A stretch of 64,000 nt of DNA from Allobosea sp. (GCF_017308075.1 NZ_JAFKFX010000023.1:1-64000); one strand, 5' to 3'; shown: positions 32,413 through 43,750, counted from the first letter of the stretch. The notes: generated by a model not told the origin, from the sequence alone. Translations and numbers: made by a program.

Positions 32413-33702
32413 ATGGACCGTATCCGCATCACCGGCGGTCAACGCCTCGACGGCGTCATCCCGATCTCGGGCGCCAAGAACGCGGCCCTGCCGCTGATGA
32501 TCGCCAGCCTTTTGACCGACGAGACGTTGACGCTCGCCAATGTGCCGCGCCTCTCGGATGTCAGCGCGCTCTCCCGCATCCTCTCCAATCACGGTGTCGA
32601 TCGCTCGATCGCCGGCAAGCGTGTCGGCCAGACCTCGGAAACCGGCCAGACCTTCGCGCTGACCGCACGCCAGATCGTCGACACCTGCGCCCCCTACGAG
32701 CTGGTCTCGACCATGCGCGCCAGCTTCTGGGTGATCGCGCCGATCCTCGCCCGCATGGGTGAGGCGAAGGTCTCGCTGCCCGGCGGCTGCGCCATCGGCA
32801 CGCGCCCGGTCGATCTCCTGCTGATGGCGCTCGAGCGCCTCGGCGCCAAGATCGATATCGAGAACGGCTATGCGCTGGCGCGGGCGCCGAAGGGCCTTAA
32901 GGGCGGCGATATCGTCTTCCCGAAGGTCACGGTCGGCGGCACCCATACCGCCCTGATGGCGGCCGTGCTCGCTGACGGCGTCACCACCATCGAAAACGCC
33001 GCGCGCGAGCCCGAAGTCGTCGACCTCGCCGACTGCCTCAACAAGATGGGCGCCAAGATTGAAGGCGCCGGCACCTCCACCATTACCATTCGCGGCGTCG
33101 GGCGGCTTGGCGGCACGCATCATGCCGTGCTGCCGGACCGGATCGAGACCGGGACCTACGCGATGGCGGTGGCGATGACCGGCGGCGACGTGCTGCTCGA
33201 AGGCGCCCGCGCCGACCTGCTCCAGGCCGCGCTCGACGTGATGGTCGAGGCCGGCGTCGAGGTCTCCACCAGCAATGAAGGCGTCCGCATTCGCCGCAAC
33301 GGCGCGGCGCTGGAGCCGGTCGACGTCACCACCGACCCGTTCCCCGGCTTTCCAACCGACCTGCAGGCGCAGCTCATGGCGCTGATGACGCGCGCCAACG
33401 GCACCTCGCGCATTCGCGAGACGATCTTCGAGAACCGCTTCATGCACGTGCAGGAGCTCGCCCGGCTCGGTGCGAAGATCAGGCTCGACGGCGACGCGGC
33501 CTATGTCGACGGTGTCGAGAAGCTGACTGGCGCCCCGGTGATGGCGACGGATCTGCGTGCCTCGGTCTCGCTGGTGATCGGCGGGCTGGTCGCCGAGGGC
33601 GACACCATGATCAACCGCGTCTACCATCTCGATCGTGGCTTCGAGGCGCTGGAGGCCAAGCTCGGCCGCTGCGGCGCCCAGATCGAGCGCATCAGCGGTT
33701 GA
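32413..33702 (+). CDS. murA: UDP-N-acetylglucosamine 1-carboxyvinyltransferase
   Basis: The product has 429 residues, the usual family length. It transfers enolpyruvate from PEP to UDP-GlcNAc, the first committed step of peptidoglycan synthesis, in the cytoplasm. The N-terminus [26 protein letters not shown] is diagnostic, and the catalytic, fosfomycin-reactive Cys is Cys126 in [29 protein letters not shown] and [13 protein letters not shown] are further family blocks. It is followed after 31 bases by the DUF2948 gene. Confidence 0.97.
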   Translation: MDRIRITGGQRLDGVIPISGAKNAALPLMIASLLTDETLTLANVPRLSDVSALSRILSNHGVDRSIAGKRVGQTSETGQTFALTARQIVDTCAPYELVSTMRASFWVIAPILARMGEAKVSLPGGCAIGTRPVDLLLMALERLGAKIDIENGYALARAPKGLKGGDIVFPKVTVGGTHTALMAAVLADGVTTIENAAREPEVVDLADCLNKMGAKIEGAGTSTITIRGVGRLGGTHHAVLPDRIETGTYAMAVAMTGGDVLLEGARADLLQAALDVMVEAGVEVSTSNEGVRIRRNGAALEPVDVTTDPFPGFPTDLQAQLMALMTRANGTSRIRETIFENRFMHVQELARLGAKIRLDGDAAYVDGVEKLTGAPVMATDLRASVSLVIGGLVAEGDTMINRVYHLDRGFEALEAKLGRCGAQIERISG

Positions 33703-33733
33703 CGCCGGCTGGCGTCCCCGCCAGATAGGATGG

Positions 33734-34180
33734 ATGTCCGATCCCGCCGCCGAGCCCCTGAAGCTGATCGCCCTCGACGCCGAGGATCTCGCGGTCGTCT
33801 CGGCGCATCTGCAGGATGCGGTGGTGCGCAAGGGCGACATCGCCTGGCTCCCGGCCGAGCAGCGTTTCGCGCTCGCCTTGCGCCGCTTCGACTGGGAAGG
33901 TGCTGAGCGCGGCCAGAAGCGCCGTCGCCTCGCGGCGCTGCATTTCGAGCGTGTCACCAGCGCGCGCAGCGTCAAGATCGAGCCCGGCGCCAAGGATGCC
34001 GTCTTCAGCCTGCTGGCGGTGACCTTCGCCGAGGCGCAGAGCCCGGCGGGCGAGGTCACCCTGCATTTCTCCGACGGGGCCGCGATCCGGCTCGGCGTCG
34101 AATGCATCGAGGCCCAGATGAAGGATCTCGGGCCGATCTGGGAGGCCGCGGCCACCCCGGCCCATCCCGATCCGGGCTGA
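33734..34180 (+). CDS. DUF2948 family protein
   Basis: The product has 148 residues. The signature features are LKLIALDAEDLAVVSAHLQDAV, then KGDIAWLPAEQRFALALRRFDWE and a C-terminal EAQMKDLGPIWEA. The family is alphaproteobacterial, cytoplasmic, and of unknown function, and is almost always found between murA and hisD, as here. The ATG at 33734 is preceded closely by AGGA. Confidence 0.9.
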   Translation: MSDPAAEPLKLIALDAEDLAVVSAHLQDAVVRKGDIAWLPAEQRFALALRRFDWEGAERGQKRRRLAALHFERVTSARSVKIEPGAKDAVFSLLAVTFAEAQSPAGEVTLHFSDGAAIRLGVECIEAQMKDLGPIWEAAATPAHPDPG

Positions 34181-34205
34181 ACTCCTCCTCCGTCCAGGAC
34201 TTTCC

Positions 34206-35495
34206 ATGCCGATCAGGCTTGATGCACGTGATGCCGGTTTCGAGCAGGGCTTTGCCGCCCTGCTCGCGACCAAGCGCGAGGTTTCCGAGGATGTCGACCA
34301 GGTCGCTGCGGCGATCATCGCCGAGGTGCGGACGCGCGGCGACGCGGCGCTGCTCGATTATACCGCACGCTTCGACAAGCTGGAGCTGACGCCGGCGACC
34401 TTGCGCGTCACCGAGGCCGAGATCGAGGCCGCTGTCGCCGCCTGCACGCCCGAGCAGCTTGCGGCGCTCGAGACGGCGCGCTCGCGCATCGAGGCCTATC
34501 ATCTGCGCCAGAAGCCGGCCGATTCCTGGTCGCGCGACGCACTCGGCGTCGAAAGCGGCTGGCGCTGGAGCGCGATCGAGGCCGTCGGCCTCTATGTGCC
34601 CGGCGGCACGGCGAGCTACCCGTCCTCGGTGCTGATGAACGCCGTTCCGGCCAAGGTCGCCGGCGTCGAGCGCCTCGTCATGGTCGCCCCGACCCCGCGC
34701 GGCGAGAGCAACCCGCTGGTGCTGGCTGCGGCGCGGCTCGCCGGCATCGACGAGATCTACCGCATCGGCGGGGCGCAGGCGGTGGCCGCGCTCGCCTATG
34801 GCACGCAGACCATCGCCCCCGTCGCCAAGATCGTCGGCCCCGGCAACGCCTATGTCGCGGCAGCCAAGCGCCGCGTCTTCGGTACCGTCGGCATCGACAT
34901 GATCGCCGGCCCTTCCGAGGTTCTGGTCCTCGCCGATGCCAGCGCCAATCCCGACTGGATCGCGGCCGACCTGCTGGCCCAGGCGGAGCACGACACCGCC
35001 TCGCAATCGATCCTGATCACCGATGACGCGGAACTCGCCACCGAGGTCGAGCGCGCGGTCGCAAGTCAGCTCAAGACGCTGCCGCGCGCCGAGATCGCGG
35101 CCGCGAGCTGGGCCGATTTCGGCGCCGTCATCCTGGTCGAGACATTGGAGGCGGCGATCCCGCTTGTCGACCGGCTGGCCCCGGAGCATCTCGAGATCGT
35201 CACCGGCAATCCGGAGCGCCTTGCCGAACGCATCCGCAATGCCGGGGCCATCTTCCTCGGCGGTCACACGCCGGAGGCGATCGGCGACTATGTCGGCGGT
35301 TCCAACCACGTCCTGCCGACGGCGCGCTCGGCGCGCTTCTCCTCCGGGCTCGGCGTGCCGGATTTCATGAAGCGGACCTCGCTGCTGAAATGCGATGCCG
35401 GTGCCTTGCGGGCGCTCGCCGGCGCGGCGGTCGAACTCGCCGAAGCCGAGGGCTTGCAGGCCCATGGCCGTTCCGTGACGATCAGGCTGAACTGA
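34206..35495 (+). CDS. hisD: Histidinol dehydrogenase
   Basis: The product has 429 residues and catalyses the last two oxidations of histidine synthesis, from L-histidinol to L-histidine with two NAD. Family blocks are [18 protein letters not shown], the motif [12 protein letters not shown], and [16 protein letters not shown] with the zinc-side His. The catalytic pair near the end lies in LAPEHLEIV, and [21 protein letters not shown] closes the active site. It starts 25 bases after the DUF2948 gene. Confidence 0.97.
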   Translation: MPIRLDARDAGFEQGFAALLATKREVSEDVDQVAAAIIAEVRTRGDAALLDYTARFDKLELTPATLRVTEAEIEAAVAACTPEQLAALETARSRIEAYHLRQKPADSWSRDALGVESGWRWSAIEAVGLYVPGGTASYPSSVLMNAVPAKVAGVERLVMVAPTPRGESNPLVLAAARLAGIDEIYRIGGAQAVAALAYGTQTIAPVAKIVGPGNAYVAAAKRRVFGTVGIDMIAGPSEVLVLADASANPDWIAADLLAQAEHDTASQSILITDDAELATEVERAVASQLKTLPRAEIAAASWADFGAVILVETLEAAIPLVDRLAPEHLEIVTGNPERLAERIRNAGAIFLGGHTPEAIGDYVGGSNHVLPTARSARFSSGLGVPDFMKRTSLLKCDAGALRALAGAAVELAEAEGLQAHGRSVTIRLN

Positions 35496-35542
35496 GGCGC
35501 CGATCGCGATCGCGCAGATTCGGCGCCGGCAGGGGAGGGCAC

Positions 35543-36016
35543 ATGTCCGAAACCAACCGCCTGGTCGGCGTCACGCTCGATGAAGCTTCGCTCGGGCGTG
35601 GCGCGCCGGATCAGGAGCATGAACGCGCCATCGCGATCTACGACCTGATCGAGCGCAACAGCTTCGCCCTGCCGGGATTCGATGGCGGGCCCTATGCGGT
35701 GCATCTGGCGCTGGTCGAGCGCCGCCTCGCCTTCGAGGTGCGCAGTGCCGACGGGGCGGCGCTCGTCACCCACCATCTCTCGCTGACGCCGCTGAAGCGG
35801 CTGATCAAGGACTACGAGATGGTCTGCGAGAGCTATTATGCGGCGATACGGACTGCGACACCGGCGCAGATCGAGGCGATCGACATGGGCCGGCGCGGCC
35901 TGCATGACGAGGCCGCGGTCATCCTGGTCGAGCGTCTCGCCGGCAAGGTCGTGCTCGACCGTGAGACGGCGCGGCGCTTCTTCACCCTGATCTACGCGCT
36001 GCACTGGAAGGGCTGA
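35543..36016 (+). CDS. UPF0262 family protein
   Basis: The product has 157 residues. It contains the family-typical [28 protein letters not shown], and [18 protein letters not shown], and ends [15 protein letters not shown]0262 proteins occur in alphaproteobacteria in this same position after hisD; the function is unknown. AGGGGAGGG lies a few bases before the ATG. The next gene begins 4 bases after its stop. Confidence 0.9.
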   Translation: MSETNRLVGVTLDEASLGRGAPDQEHERAIAIYDLIERNSFALPGFDGGPYAVHLALVERRLAFEVRSADGAALVTHHLSLTPLKRLIKDYEMVCESYYAAIRTATPAQIEAIDMGRRGLHDEAAVILVERLAGKVVLDRETARRFFTLIYALHWKG

Positions 36017-36020
36017 ACGC

Positions 36021-36464
36021 TTGGAGCCGGCCCCGCGCAAGCTCCAGAGTGTGCTCTTCATGTGCGCGCTGAACGCGGTCCGCTCGCCGATGGCGGAGGC
36101 GATGGCCAAGCATTTCTTCGGCAGGTCGATCTATGTCCAGTCGGCCGGCGCGAAGAAGGGCGAGACCGATCCGTTCGCGCTCGCCGTTCTCGACGAGATC
36201 GGCATCGATGCCCGCAAGCACCGGCCGAAATCGATCGAGGAGCTGGAAGAGTGGGAGGGGCTCAACTTCGACCTGATCGTCACATTGTCGCCGGAGGCTC
36301 ACCACAAGGCGCTCGACCTGACCCGGACCACCGCTGCCGAAGTCGAGTACTGGCCGACGGCCGATCCCTCCGCCGTGCAGGGTTCGCGCGAGCAGGTGCT
36401 CGATGCCTATCGTGAGGTCCGCGACGGGTTGATGCGCAGGATCAAGGCGCGGTTGAAAAGCTGA
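36021..36464 (+). CDS. Low-molecular-weight phosphatase / arsenate reductase-like protein
   Basis: The product has 147 residues. The P-loop C-x5-R-S is Cys15 to Ser22 in FMCALNAVRSPMAEA, and the late Asp of the family may lie in WPTADPSAVQG. The fold is that of low-molecular-weight tyrosine phosphatases and thioredoxin-type ArsC. The start is TTG 36021, since no ATG precedes the first strand. It is the last gene of the murA-hisD block. In related genomes infA and maf often follow, but here an intergenic region and chemotaxis genes follow instead. Confidence 0.85.
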   Translation: MEPAPRKLQSVLFMCALNAVRSPMAEAMAKHFFGRSIYVQSAGAKKGETDPFALAVLDEIGIDARKHRPKSIEELEEWEGLNFDLIVTLSPEAHHKALDLTRTTAAEVEYWPTADPSAVQGSREQVLDAYREVRDGLMRRIKARLKS

Positions 36465-36809
36465 AGCCGAATGCCGGCGCAGAAGCGATGGCCATGCGGC
36501 CTGGCGGTGATCCACCGAGCGCCATGGCCGCAGCCGAGGACGGCGTCACGAATAGGTGTCCGGAACCGGGTACACGAGATTGCAGCTGGCATAAGCGCCT
36601 TCGCACGTCGCCGAATGGCTAAATGATGCAGGAGGAAATGGCGTCACAATCCATGATGTTCTACAATAAGTTGTAATATTGTGGAGTGCTAAAAACGTTT
36701 AATGATTAGTTAATGCATGAATATCATCTGCTTAATAAAAAATCAATACAGCGCCTTCAAGTCATGCATTCGTATCTTATGCCTAGGCGCGCCGAAAGAC
36801 TGCAACGAT
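36465..36809. other. 345-base AT-rich intergenic region before the chemoreceptor operon
   Basis: The part from about 36620 to 36760 is strongly AT-rich compared with its surroundings and holds a CtrA-type box, described separately. No RNA gene or credible protein is recognised. In-frame start codons upstream of 36810 fall inside the promoter-like sequence. Confidence 0.5.
36699..36713. promoter_or_regulatory. CtrA-type binding site
   Basis: TTAA, seven bases (TGATTAG), TTAA is an exact match to the alphaproteobacterial CtrA spacing TTAA-N7-TTAA. It lies about 100 bases before the operon of a small membrane protein and a chemoreceptor, the kind of motility gene that CtrA often controls. Confidence 0.6.
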
Positions 36810-37166
36810 ATGCGGCAGAACCCTATCCCCTCATGCACTCGATCCGAGGGGCGTGGACGACTGCGCGACGGTCTGGCGATCGCAGCCCTCATCATTTCCT
36901 CCGGCCTCATCGCCATGACCGGTCTGCCCGGACGGAGCGACACGCCTAGCCAGGAACTGGCGGCGGTGTTCCCGCCCTGGACCAGCAGCCGCGAGGCCGC
37001 GGCGCGCAGCCTCGCGGCGGGCATGCGGGTTCTGCGCAGCGGCGCCCTGCCTTTCGTGATGATCGTCGCAGCGAGCGAGCAAGAGGCCGTCAGACCGGAC
37101 GGCGCCTTGCTGCTGCTGCGGCTCGAAGGGCTGGCAGGCTGTCTTTCCGGCGGAGCCGCTTCATGA
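36810..37166 (+). CDS. Small inner-membrane-anchored protein, chemoreceptor operon
   Basis: The product has 118 residues. One hydrophobic segment ([20 protein letters not shown]) near residues 17-36 is followed by a soluble part with [20 protein letters not shown], then [15 protein letters not shown] and a C-terminal [15 protein letters not shown]. It probably sits in the membrane with most of the chain outside. Its stop overlaps the chemoreceptor ATG (ATGA), which implies linked function. I do not recognise a named family. The ATG at 36810 is chosen over 36717. Confidence 0.6.
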   Translation: MRQNPIPSCTRSEGRGRLRDGLAIAALIISSGLIAMTGLPGRSDTPSQELAAVFPPWTSSREAAARSLAAGMRVLRSGALPFVMIVAASEQEAVRPDGALLLLRLEGLAGCLSGGAAS

Positions 37167-38620
37167 TCCTGACCTTGCCCGGCCTGCGTGATCTGACGGC
37201 GCGCTGCCTGATCGGCCTTGCCTTCGTCCATGTGCCACTTCTGGCGGCCACGGCGACGATCCTGGGCAATCTCGCCTTCGCCCCTGGTGCCGGCGGCTTC
37301 GTACTGGCGGCTGCCGCCCTGTTGGCCTATCGCACGCGCGGAGCCACGACCGCGACCCAGCTCGTCATCGCGACGGCGCTGATCGGGCAGGTCTCGATCT
37401 TCGTCGCGAGCTTCGCCGGCCATCCCTGGCAGCCCGACAGCCACATGTATTATTTCGCCGTGCTCGCGCTGCTGGCCGGCTTCTGCGACTGGCGGCCCAT
37501 CCTCATGGGCGCAGGGCTCACTGCAGCGCATCACCTGGTTCTGCAATATGTCCTGCCCGCGGCCGTGTTCTATCAGGGCGGCAGCCTGGCCCGTGTGCTG
37601 CTGCACGCCGTCATCGTCGTGGTCGAGACCACCTTCCTCACTGCCATCGCGGTGATCACCGCCCGCATCCTCGCCGAGAACGACGCCAATCTGCGCCGGG
37701 CGGAAGAACTCGTCATGCGCGAGCGCCGCGCCAGCGAGCTCGAGAAGAGGAATGCCGAAGAGATCGACGCACGCTCCCAGGCGATCCGCGAGATCGTCGG
37801 TGGCTTCCACCGCGAGATGGAGCATGCCATGGCCGTGCTCGACCGGGCGGCGGAGGCCATGCAGGTGAATGCCCGCGAGCTGACGGGCGCTTCCGAGCAG
37901 GCGCGCCAGCAGAGCAGCGTCGTCGCCCATTCCTCCGGCGAGACGACGCGCAGCATCGATCAGACCGCCGCAGCAGCCCAGGAACTGGCGAGCTCGATCG
38001 CCGAGATCGGCCGCAGCGTCACGCATTCCGCCGATAGTTCGAAGGCGGCGGCGGCGCTTGCCCGCACCGCGAGCGCCGAGATCGAGGCCCTGGCCCAGAC
38101 CAGCGAGAGCGTCGGGGCCGTCGTCGAGATCATCCGCGGCGTCGCGGCGCAGACCAGCATGCTCGCGCTGAATGCGACCATCGAAGCGGCCCGCGCCGGC
38201 GCGATGGGCAAGGGCTTCGCGGTCGTCGCCAGCGAGGTCAAGACCCTCTCGACCCAGACCGCCAACGCTACCGAGGAGGTGGCGCGCTCGATCGGCGCCA
38301 TCCAGACCGCATCGCAGCGCTCGCTAAAGTCGATCCGCGCGATCGTCTCGGCGATCGGCGAGGTCGAGACGGTCTCGGTCGCGATCGCCCATGCGGTCGA
38401 GGAGCAGAACCGCGCCACGAACGAGATCGCCCATGAGGTGCAGATCTCCTCCGACGGGGCCAATCGCAGCGCCGAGGCGCTCGGCGGCTTCCGGACGGTG
38501 ACGGCACGCACCCATGACGCGGCCGCGGAGTTGCAGCAATCCTCGGACGATCTGGCACAGCAGGCCTCTAAGATTCGCCGCGAGGTCGCCGAGTTCTGCG
38601 AGAAGGTCGCGGCCGCCTGA
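37163..38620 (+). CDS. Methyl-accepting chemotaxis protein with six membrane helices
   Basis: The product has 485 residues. About six hydrophobic helices occupy residues 5-175 without a periplasmic ligand domain. A coiled coil ([14 protein letters not shown]) leads to the signalling domain, whose hairpin tip is [24 protein letters not shown], the canonical CheA/CheW contact. No CheR-docking tail (NWETF type) is present. A membrane-embedded sensor suggests detection of an intramembrane or energy-state signal. It is coupled to the small membrane protein gene before it and preceded by a CtrA-type site. Confidence 0.92.
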   Translation: MILTLPGLRDLTARCLIGLAFVHVPLLAATATILGNLAFAPGAGGFVLAAAALLAYRTRGATTATQLVIATALIGQVSIFVASFAGHPWQPDSHMYYFAVLALLAGFCDWRPILMGAGLTAAHHLVLQYVLPAAVFYQGGSLARVLLHAVIVVVETTFLTAIAVITARILAENDANLRRAEELVMRERRASELEKRNAEEIDARSQAIREIVGGFHREMEHAMAVLDRAAEAMQVNARELTGASEQARQQSSVVAHSSGETTRSIDQTAAAAQELASSIAEIGRSVTHSADSSKAAAALARTASAEIEALAQTSESVGAVVEIIRGVAAQTSMLALNATIEAARAGAMGKGFAVVASEVKTLSTQTANATEEVARSIGAIQTASQRSLKSIRAIVSAIGEVETVSVAIAHAVEEQNRATNEIAHEVQISSDGANRSAEALGGFRTVTARTHDAAAELQQSSDDLAQQASKIRREVAEFCEKVAAA

Positions 38621-38630
38621 GGCCGTCTGC

Positions 38631-39848
38631 CTACCAGCTCCGTCCAGGCCCGACGGTGCCGATGCCGAGCCAGGTGCCGAGCGTGGCGGCGATGTCGGCA
38701 AAGCTCTCGCGCCGCCCGATCGGCCCGGCCGCGACGCCAGCTCCGAAGGCGAGCACAGGCACGTGCTCGCGGGTATGGTCGGTGCCCGGCCAGCTCGGAT
38801 CATTGCCGTGATCGGCGGTGATCACGGCCAGGTCGCCGGGTCTCAGCCTCGCCTCGAGCCTCGGCAGGTCGCGATCGAAGGCTTCGAGCGCCGCCGCATA
38901 GCCGGGGATGTCGCGGCGGTGGCCATATTCGGTGTCGAAATCGACGAGGTTGACGAAACAGAAGCCGCCATCCGGCAATGTCTCGACCGCTTCGAGCGCG
39001 GCCGAGAACATCGCCGCATTGCCGAAGGGCTTGATCTCCAGCGCCGTGTTGCGATGAGCAAAGATGTCGCCGATCTTGCCGACGGTGACGATGGCACGGC
39101 TCTGCTGCGCCAGCCGATCCAGAATCGTTTCGTCCGGTGGCGGTATGGAGAAGTCCTTGCGGTTGCCGGTGCGGGTAAAACCGGACTCGGCCGTGCCGAT
39201 GAAGGGGCGGGCGATGACGCGGCCGATCCTGAGCGGGTCGACCAGAATCCGGACCTTGCGGCAAAGCTCGTAGAGTCGCTCCAGCCCGAAATGCTCCTCA
39301 TGCGCCGCGATCTGCAGGACAGAGTCGACCGAGGTGTAGCAGATCGGCTTGCCGGTCGAGATATGCTCCTCGGCCAGCTCGTCGATGATCGCCGTGCCGG
39401 AGGCGTGCTTGTTGCCGAGGATGCCGGGCAAGACTCCTTCGCGGATGATGGCGGCGACGAGGTCGGGCGGGAAGGAGTTCTCCAGCGCGGTGAAATAGCC
39501 CCATTCGAACGGTACGGGGCAGCCGGCGATTTCCCAGTGGCCGGATGGCGTATCCTTGCCCTGGCTGACCTCGACGCCATAGCCGTACTGGCCCTGCGGC
39601 GCTTCCGGTCGCGCGACACCGGCCAGCGGCTTGCCGGTCGAGGCTTGGCAGGCATGGCTCAGCCCCAGCCGGGCAAGATTGGGAATAGCGAGCGGCCCGC
39701 TGCGTAGTCCTTCGCGGTCGCCGCGGCCCTCGGCGCAAGCCTGGGCGATATGGCCGAGCGTGTCCGCACCGGTATCGCCATAGCGGGCCGCATCCTCCGC
39801 CCCGCCACAGCCGACGGAGTCGAGCACGATCAGGATGGCGCGCGTCAT
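38631..39848 (-). CDS. deoB: Phosphopentomutase
   Basis: The product has 405 residues and interconverts ribose-1- and ribose-5-phosphate in nucleoside salvage. It belongs to the alkaline-phosphatase fold: [16 protein letters not shown] holds the first metal Asp, [10 protein letters not shown] the nucleophile Thr, and [25 protein letters not shown] the later metal ligands. It starts 2 bases after the yejF stop, so it is read from the yej message. Confidence 0.96.
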   Translation of the reverse strand: MTRAILIVLDSVGCGGAEDAARYGDTGADTLGHIAQACAEGRGDREGLRSGPLAIPNLARLGLSHACQASTGKPLAGVARPEAPQGQYGYGVEVSQGKDTPSGHWEIAGCPVPFEWGYFTALENSFPPDLVAAIIREGVLPGILGNKHASGTAIIDELAEEHISTGKPICYTSVDSVLQIAAHEEHFGLERLYELCRKVRILVDPLRIGRVIARPFIGTAESGFTRTGNRKDFSIPPPDETILDRLAQQSRAIVTVGKIGDIFAHRNTALEIKPFGNAAMFSAALEAVETLPDGGFCFVNLVDFDTEYGHRRDIPGYAAALEAFDRDLPRLEARLRPGDLAVITADHGNDPSWPGTDHTREHVPVLAFGAGVAAGPIGRRESFADIAATLGTWLGIGTVGPGRSW

Positions 39849-39850
39849 CG

Positions 39851-41479
39851 TCAGTCCCGCACCGCGGCCGTTTCGGCCGGTTCGAGGTTGAGGGCGGCGG
39901 CGAGCAGGGCCCTGGTATAGGGCTCGCGCGGCCGGGCGAAGACCTCCTCGGCCGGGCCTTCCTCGACGACCTTGCCGTTCTGCATGACCAGAACCCGGTG
40001 CGACAGCGCCCGTACGACCTTGAGGTCGTGGCTGATGAAGAGATAGCCGAGCTTGCGCCGTGTCTGGAGCGCGCGCAGCAGCTCGACGATCTGAGCTTGC
40101 ACCGACATGTCGAGCGCCGAGGTCGGCTCGTCGAGCACGACGAATTTCGGATCGAGGGCCATGGCGCGGGCGATCGCGATGCGCTGGCGCTGGCCGCCGG
40201 AGAATTCGTGCGGATAGCGGTCCATGGTCGCCGGATCGAGTCCGACATCGGCGAGCGCCTGCGCCACGATCTCGCGCTGGCGCTGATAGCTCAGCCCCTT
40301 CTGCTGAACGGTCAGCCCCTCCGCTACGATATCGGCGACCGACATGCGCGGCGAGAGCGAGCCATAGGGGTCCTGGAAGACGACCTGCAGGTCCTTGCGC
40401 TTCGGCCGGACGGCGGCGGCCTTGAGCCCGTCGATCCGGTCGCCGAGAAACAGGATCGGCCCTTCCGAGGAAATCAGCCTGAGGATGGCGAGCCCTAGCG
40501 TCGTCTTGCCCGAGCCGGACTCGCCGACGACGCCGAGCGTCTCGCCCTCGCGGACTTGCACAGAGATGCCGTCGACGGCCTTCACATGGCTGGTCGTGCG
40601 CCGCAGCAGGCCGGTCTTGATCGGGAACCAGACCTTGATCGGTCCGGCTTCGAGCAGCGTTACGGCGCTCTCCGCCACCGGCTCCGGTCGGCCCTTGGGC
40701 TCGGCTGCAAGCAGCCGCCTCGTATACTCGTGCTGTGGTCGCGCAAATATCTCCGCTACCGGGCCCTGCTCGACGATCCTGCCCTTCAGCATCACGCAGA
40801 CCCGGTCGGCGATGCGCCGGACGATGCCGAGATCGTGGGTGATGAATAGCACGGCCATGCCGAGCCTTGTCTGCAATTCCTTGAGCAGGGTCAGGATCTG
40901 CGCCTGGACGGTGACGTCGAGCGCCGTGGTGGGCTCGTCGGCGATCAGGAGGTCGGGCTCGTTGGCGAGCGCCATCGCGATCATCACGCGCTGGCGCTGG
41001 CCGCCGGAAAGCTGGTGCGGATAGGCGTCGAGCCGGCTTTCGGCATCGCGGATGCCGACGAGGCTGAGCAGTTCGAGCGTCCTTGCGCGCGCCTTGTCGC
41101 CGCGCAGCCCCTTGTGCAGTTCTAGGATCTCGCCGATCTGCCGCGCGATTGTGTGCAGCGGGTTGAGCGAGGTCATCGGCTCCTGGAACACCATGGTGAT
41201 GTCGTTGCCGCGCACCTTGCGCATCGCGTCCTCATCGGCCGCGATCAGATCCTGGCCGTTGAACAGCACCTTGCCGGAGGGGTGATGCGCTGCCGGATAG
41301 TTCAGCAGCTTCAGGATCGACAGCGCCGAGACCGATTTCCCCGAGCCGGACTCGCCGACCAGCGCCAGCGTCTCGCCCCTGGCGATCTGGAAGGAGACCT
41401 TGTCGACGGCGAGCGTCTCCTGCCCGCCCTGGCGGAAGGCGACGGAGAGGTCCTGGACGGAGAGGAGGGGAGCGGTCAC
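39851..41479 (-). CDS. yejF: Peptide/microcin C ABC transporter, double ATPase YejF
   Basis: The product has 542 residues with two complete ATPase modules. The first has Walker [14 protein letters not shown] near residue 37, signature LSGGQRQR and Walker [13 protein letters not shown]. The second has [11 protein letters not shown] near residue 320, signature [14 protein letters not shown] and [12 protein letters not shown]. Each is followed by the oligopeptide-binding-type motif. It drives uptake of peptides by YejBE. It overlaps yejE by 4 bases. Confidence 0.93.
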   Translation of the reverse strand: MTAPLLSVQDLSVAFRQGGQETLAVDKVSFQIARGETLALVGESGSGKSVSALSILKLLNYPAAHHPSGKVLFNGQDLIAADEDAMRKVRGNDITMVFQEPMTSLNPLHTIARQIGEILELHKGLRGDKARARTLELLSLVGIRDAESRLDAYPHQLSGGQRQRVMIAMALANEPDLLIADEPTTALDVTVQAQILTLLKELQTRLGMAVLFITHDLGIVRRIADRVCVMLKGRIVEQGPVAEIFARPQHEYTRRLLAAEPKGRPEPVAESAVTLLEAGPIKVWFPIKTGLLRRTTSHVKAVDGISVQVREGETLGVVGESGSGKTTLGLAILRLISSEGPILFLGDRIDGLKAAAVRPKRKDLQVVFQDPYGSLSPRMSVADIVAEGLTVQQKGLSYQRQREIVAQALADVGLDPATMDRYPHEFSGGQRQRIAIARAMALDPKFVVLDEPTSALDMSVQAQIVELLRALQTRRKLGYLFISHDLKVVRALSHRVLVMQNGKVVEEGPAEEVFARPREPYTRALLAAALNLEPAETAAVRD

Positions 41480-42654
41480 GCGAAGGTCTTCCTGGGGTCG
41501 AAAGCATCGCGGACCGCCTCACCGATGAAGATCAGCAGCGACAGCATCATGGCGATCACCACGAAGCCGGCGAGGCCGAGCCAGGGCGCCTGCAGGTTGG
41601 CCTTGCCCTGCGCGAGCAGTTCGCCGAGCGAGGGCGAGCCGGGCGGCAGGCCGAAGCCGAGGAAGTCGAGCGAGGTCAGGGTGGTGATCGAGCCGTTGAG
41701 GATGAAGGGCAGGAAGGTCAGGGTCGCGACCATGGCGTTCGGCAGGAGGTGCTTGACCATGATGGCGCGGTCGGTGAGCCCGAGCGCCCGGGCGGCGCGC
41801 ACATATTCGAAATTGCGTGCGCGCAGGAACTCGGCCCTGACCACGCCGACCAGTGCCACCCAGGAGAACAGCAGCAGGATGCCGAGCAGGACGAAGAAGC
41901 TCGGCGTGATGATCGCGGCGACGATGATCAGGAGGTAGAGCGCCGGGATCGAGGTCCAGATCTCGATGAAGCGCTGGAAGATCAGGTCGGTCCAGCCGCC
42001 AAAATAACCCTGCACCGCCCCGGCGGCGATGCCGATCACCGAGGAGACCGAGGCCAGGATCAGCCCGAACAGGATCGAGATGCGGAAGCCGTAGATCAGC
42101 CTCGCGACGACGTCGCGGCCCTGGTCGTCGGTGCCGAGCCAGTTCCATTCGAGGTCGCGGCAGGTCGCGCCGCCCGTGCGCTCGGCGATCGGGCGGCATT
42201 GCTCGTCCTTCAGCATCCAGGTTGGCGGGGCAGGGGCCGGCACCGGCAGGTCGAGATTATGCGTGCGGTAGGAATAGCGGATCGGCGGCCAGAGCACCCA
42301 GCCATGCGCCGCGATCTCCCTGGCGATCACCGGGTCGCGGTAATCGGTGGTGGCGAGGAAGCCGCCGAACTTCTCCTCGGGATAGTTTACCGCGACCGGG
42401 AACAGCGTCTCGCCCTTGTAGCGGACGAGCAGCGGCCGGTCGTTGGCGATGAACTCGGCGAAGAGCGAAAGCACGAACAGCGTCAGGAAAATCCACAGCG
42501 ACCACCAGCCGCGCTTGTTGGCCTTGAAGCTGTTGAGGCGGCGCCGGTTGATCGGTGAAAGCCTGAGCCAGCCCTGGCGCGCCGCAATCGGCGCGCTTGC
42601 AGGGGTGGCGGCGCGCAGGGCCGGCGGCGGGACGTCGAGCAGCGTGTCGCCCAT
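41476..42654 (-). CDS. yejE: Peptide/microcin C ABC transporter permease YejE
   Basis: The product has 392 residues. An N-terminal membrane helix (WWSLWIFLTLFVLSLFAEFI) is followed by the long periplasmic insert typical of YejE (YPEEKFGGFLATTDYRDPVI to HNLDLP), then the MetI-type domain with GTDDQGRDVVARLIYG and about five helices. The EAA loop is VRAARALGLTDRAIMVKHLLP. The start is ATG 42654, one base after the yejB stop. It pairs with YejB to form the channel. Confidence 0.93.
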   Translation of the reverse strand: MGDTLLDVPPPALRAATPASAPIAARQGWLRLSPINRRRLNSFKANKRGWWSLWIFLTLFVLSLFAEFIANDRPLLVRYKGETLFPVAVNYPEEKFGGFLATTDYRDPVIAREIAAHGWVLWPPIRYSYRTHNLDLPVPAPAPPTWMLKDEQCRPIAERTGGATCRDLEWNWLGTDDQGRDVVARLIYGFRISILFGLILASVSSVIGIAAGAVQGYFGGWTDLIFQRFIEIWTSIPALYLLIIVAAIITPSFFVLLGILLLFSWVALVGVVRAEFLRARNFEYVRAARALGLTDRAIMVKHLLPNAMVATLTFLPFILNGSITTLTSLDFLGFGLPPGSPSLGELLAQGKANLQAPWLGLAGFVVIAMMLSLLIFIGEAVRDAFDPRKTFA

Positions 42655-42655
42655 C

Positions 42656-43750
42656 TCAGGCCTCCCGCGATTCGAAGTCGATGCGCGGGTCGACCCAGGC
42701 ATAGGTCAGGTCGGTGATCAGGTGCACGACGAGGCCGATCAGCGAGAAGATGTAGAGATTGGCGAAGACCACCGGGTAGTCGCGATTGACGATCGCTTCG
42801 AAGGAGAGCAACCCGAGCCCATCGAGCGAGAAGATCGTTTCGATCAGCAGGGAGCCGGCGAAGAGCGCGTGCACGAAGGCGCCGGGAAAGCCGGCGATGA
42901 CGATCAGCATCGCATTGCGGAAGACATGGCCGTAGAGCACGCTGCGCTCGGACAGCCCCTTCATCCGGGCGGTCAGCACATATTGCTTCCTGATCTCGTC
43001 GAGAAAGGAGTTCTTGGTCAAAAGCGTCGAGGTCGCGAAGGCGCCGAGCGCCATCGCCGTCACCGGCAGCGCGATATGCCAGAGATAGTCGAGAACCTTG
43101 TCGAGCGGGCCGAGCTGCGCCCAGTTCTCCGAGGTCAGGCCGCGCAAGGGGAAGATCTGCCAGAACGAGCCGCCGGCGAAGAGCACGATCAGGAGGATCG
43201 CGAACAGGAAGCCGGGGATGGCGTAGCCGACGATGACGACAGCGCTCGTCCAGGTGTCGAAGCGCGAGCCGTCCTTGACCGCCTTGCGGATGCCGAGCGG
43301 GATCGAGATCGCATAGGAGAGCAGGGTCATCCACAGCCCGAGCGTGATCGAGACCGGCAGCTTCTCCTTGATCAATTGCAGCACCGGCGCGTCGCGGAAA
43401 TAGCTGCGGCCGAAATCGAATGTCGCATAGTCCTTCAGCATCTTCAGGAAGCGCTCATGCGCCGGCTTGTCGAAGCCGAACTGCTTCTCCAGCTCCTTGA
43501 TGAAGGCCGGGTCGAGCCCTTGTGCGCCGCGATAGGCCGAGCCCGAATCCATGGCCTGCGTCCCAGCATCGCCGCCTGCGCCGCCACCGACGCGGTCGGC
43601 CGCGCCACCGCTGTTCGGGTTCTGGAGCTGCGAGATCACGCGCTCGACCGGCCCGCCCGGCGCGAACTGCACGATGACGAAAGAGATCAGCAGGATACCG
43701 AACAGGGTCGGCACCATCAGCGCCAGGCGCCGGGCGATGTAAGCCAGCAT
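42656..43750 (-). CDS. yejB: Peptide/microcin C ABC transporter permease YejB
   Basis: The product has 364 residues. It begins [24 protein letters not shown], the DppB-type first helix, followed by APGGPVE and a Gly/Ala-rich insert near residues 45-65 that is more extended than usual. The MetI domain has [19 protein letters not shown] and the EAA loop [21 protein letters not shown]. The start is ATG 43750; an upstream TTG adds three residues. Seventy-six bases upstream is a toxin-antitoxin pair that separates it from yejA. Confidence 0.92.
   Translation of the reverse strand: MLAYIARRLALMVPTLFGILLISFVIVQFAPGGPVERVISQLQNPNSGGAADRVGGGAGGDAGTQAMDSGSAYRGAQGLDPAFIKELEKQFGFDKPAHERFLKMLKDYATFDFGRSYFRDAPVLQLIKEKLPVSITLGLWMTLLSYAISIPLGIRKAVKDGSRFDTWTSAVVIVGYAIPGFLFAILLIVLFAGGSFWQIFPLRGLTSENWAQLGPLDKVLDYLWHIALPVTAMALGAFATSTLLTKNSFLDEIRKQYVLTARMKGLSERSVLYGHVFRNAMLIVIAGFPGAFVHALFAGSLLIETIFSLDGLGLLSFEAIVNRDYPVVFANLYIFSLIGLVVHLITDLTYAWVDPRIDFESREA

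Noticed and set aside
36541-36600. GGAACCG at 36571 as a fourth ECF promoter
   Set aside because: No TCNAA follows at 16 bases and the downstream gene is on a distant AT-rich promoter.
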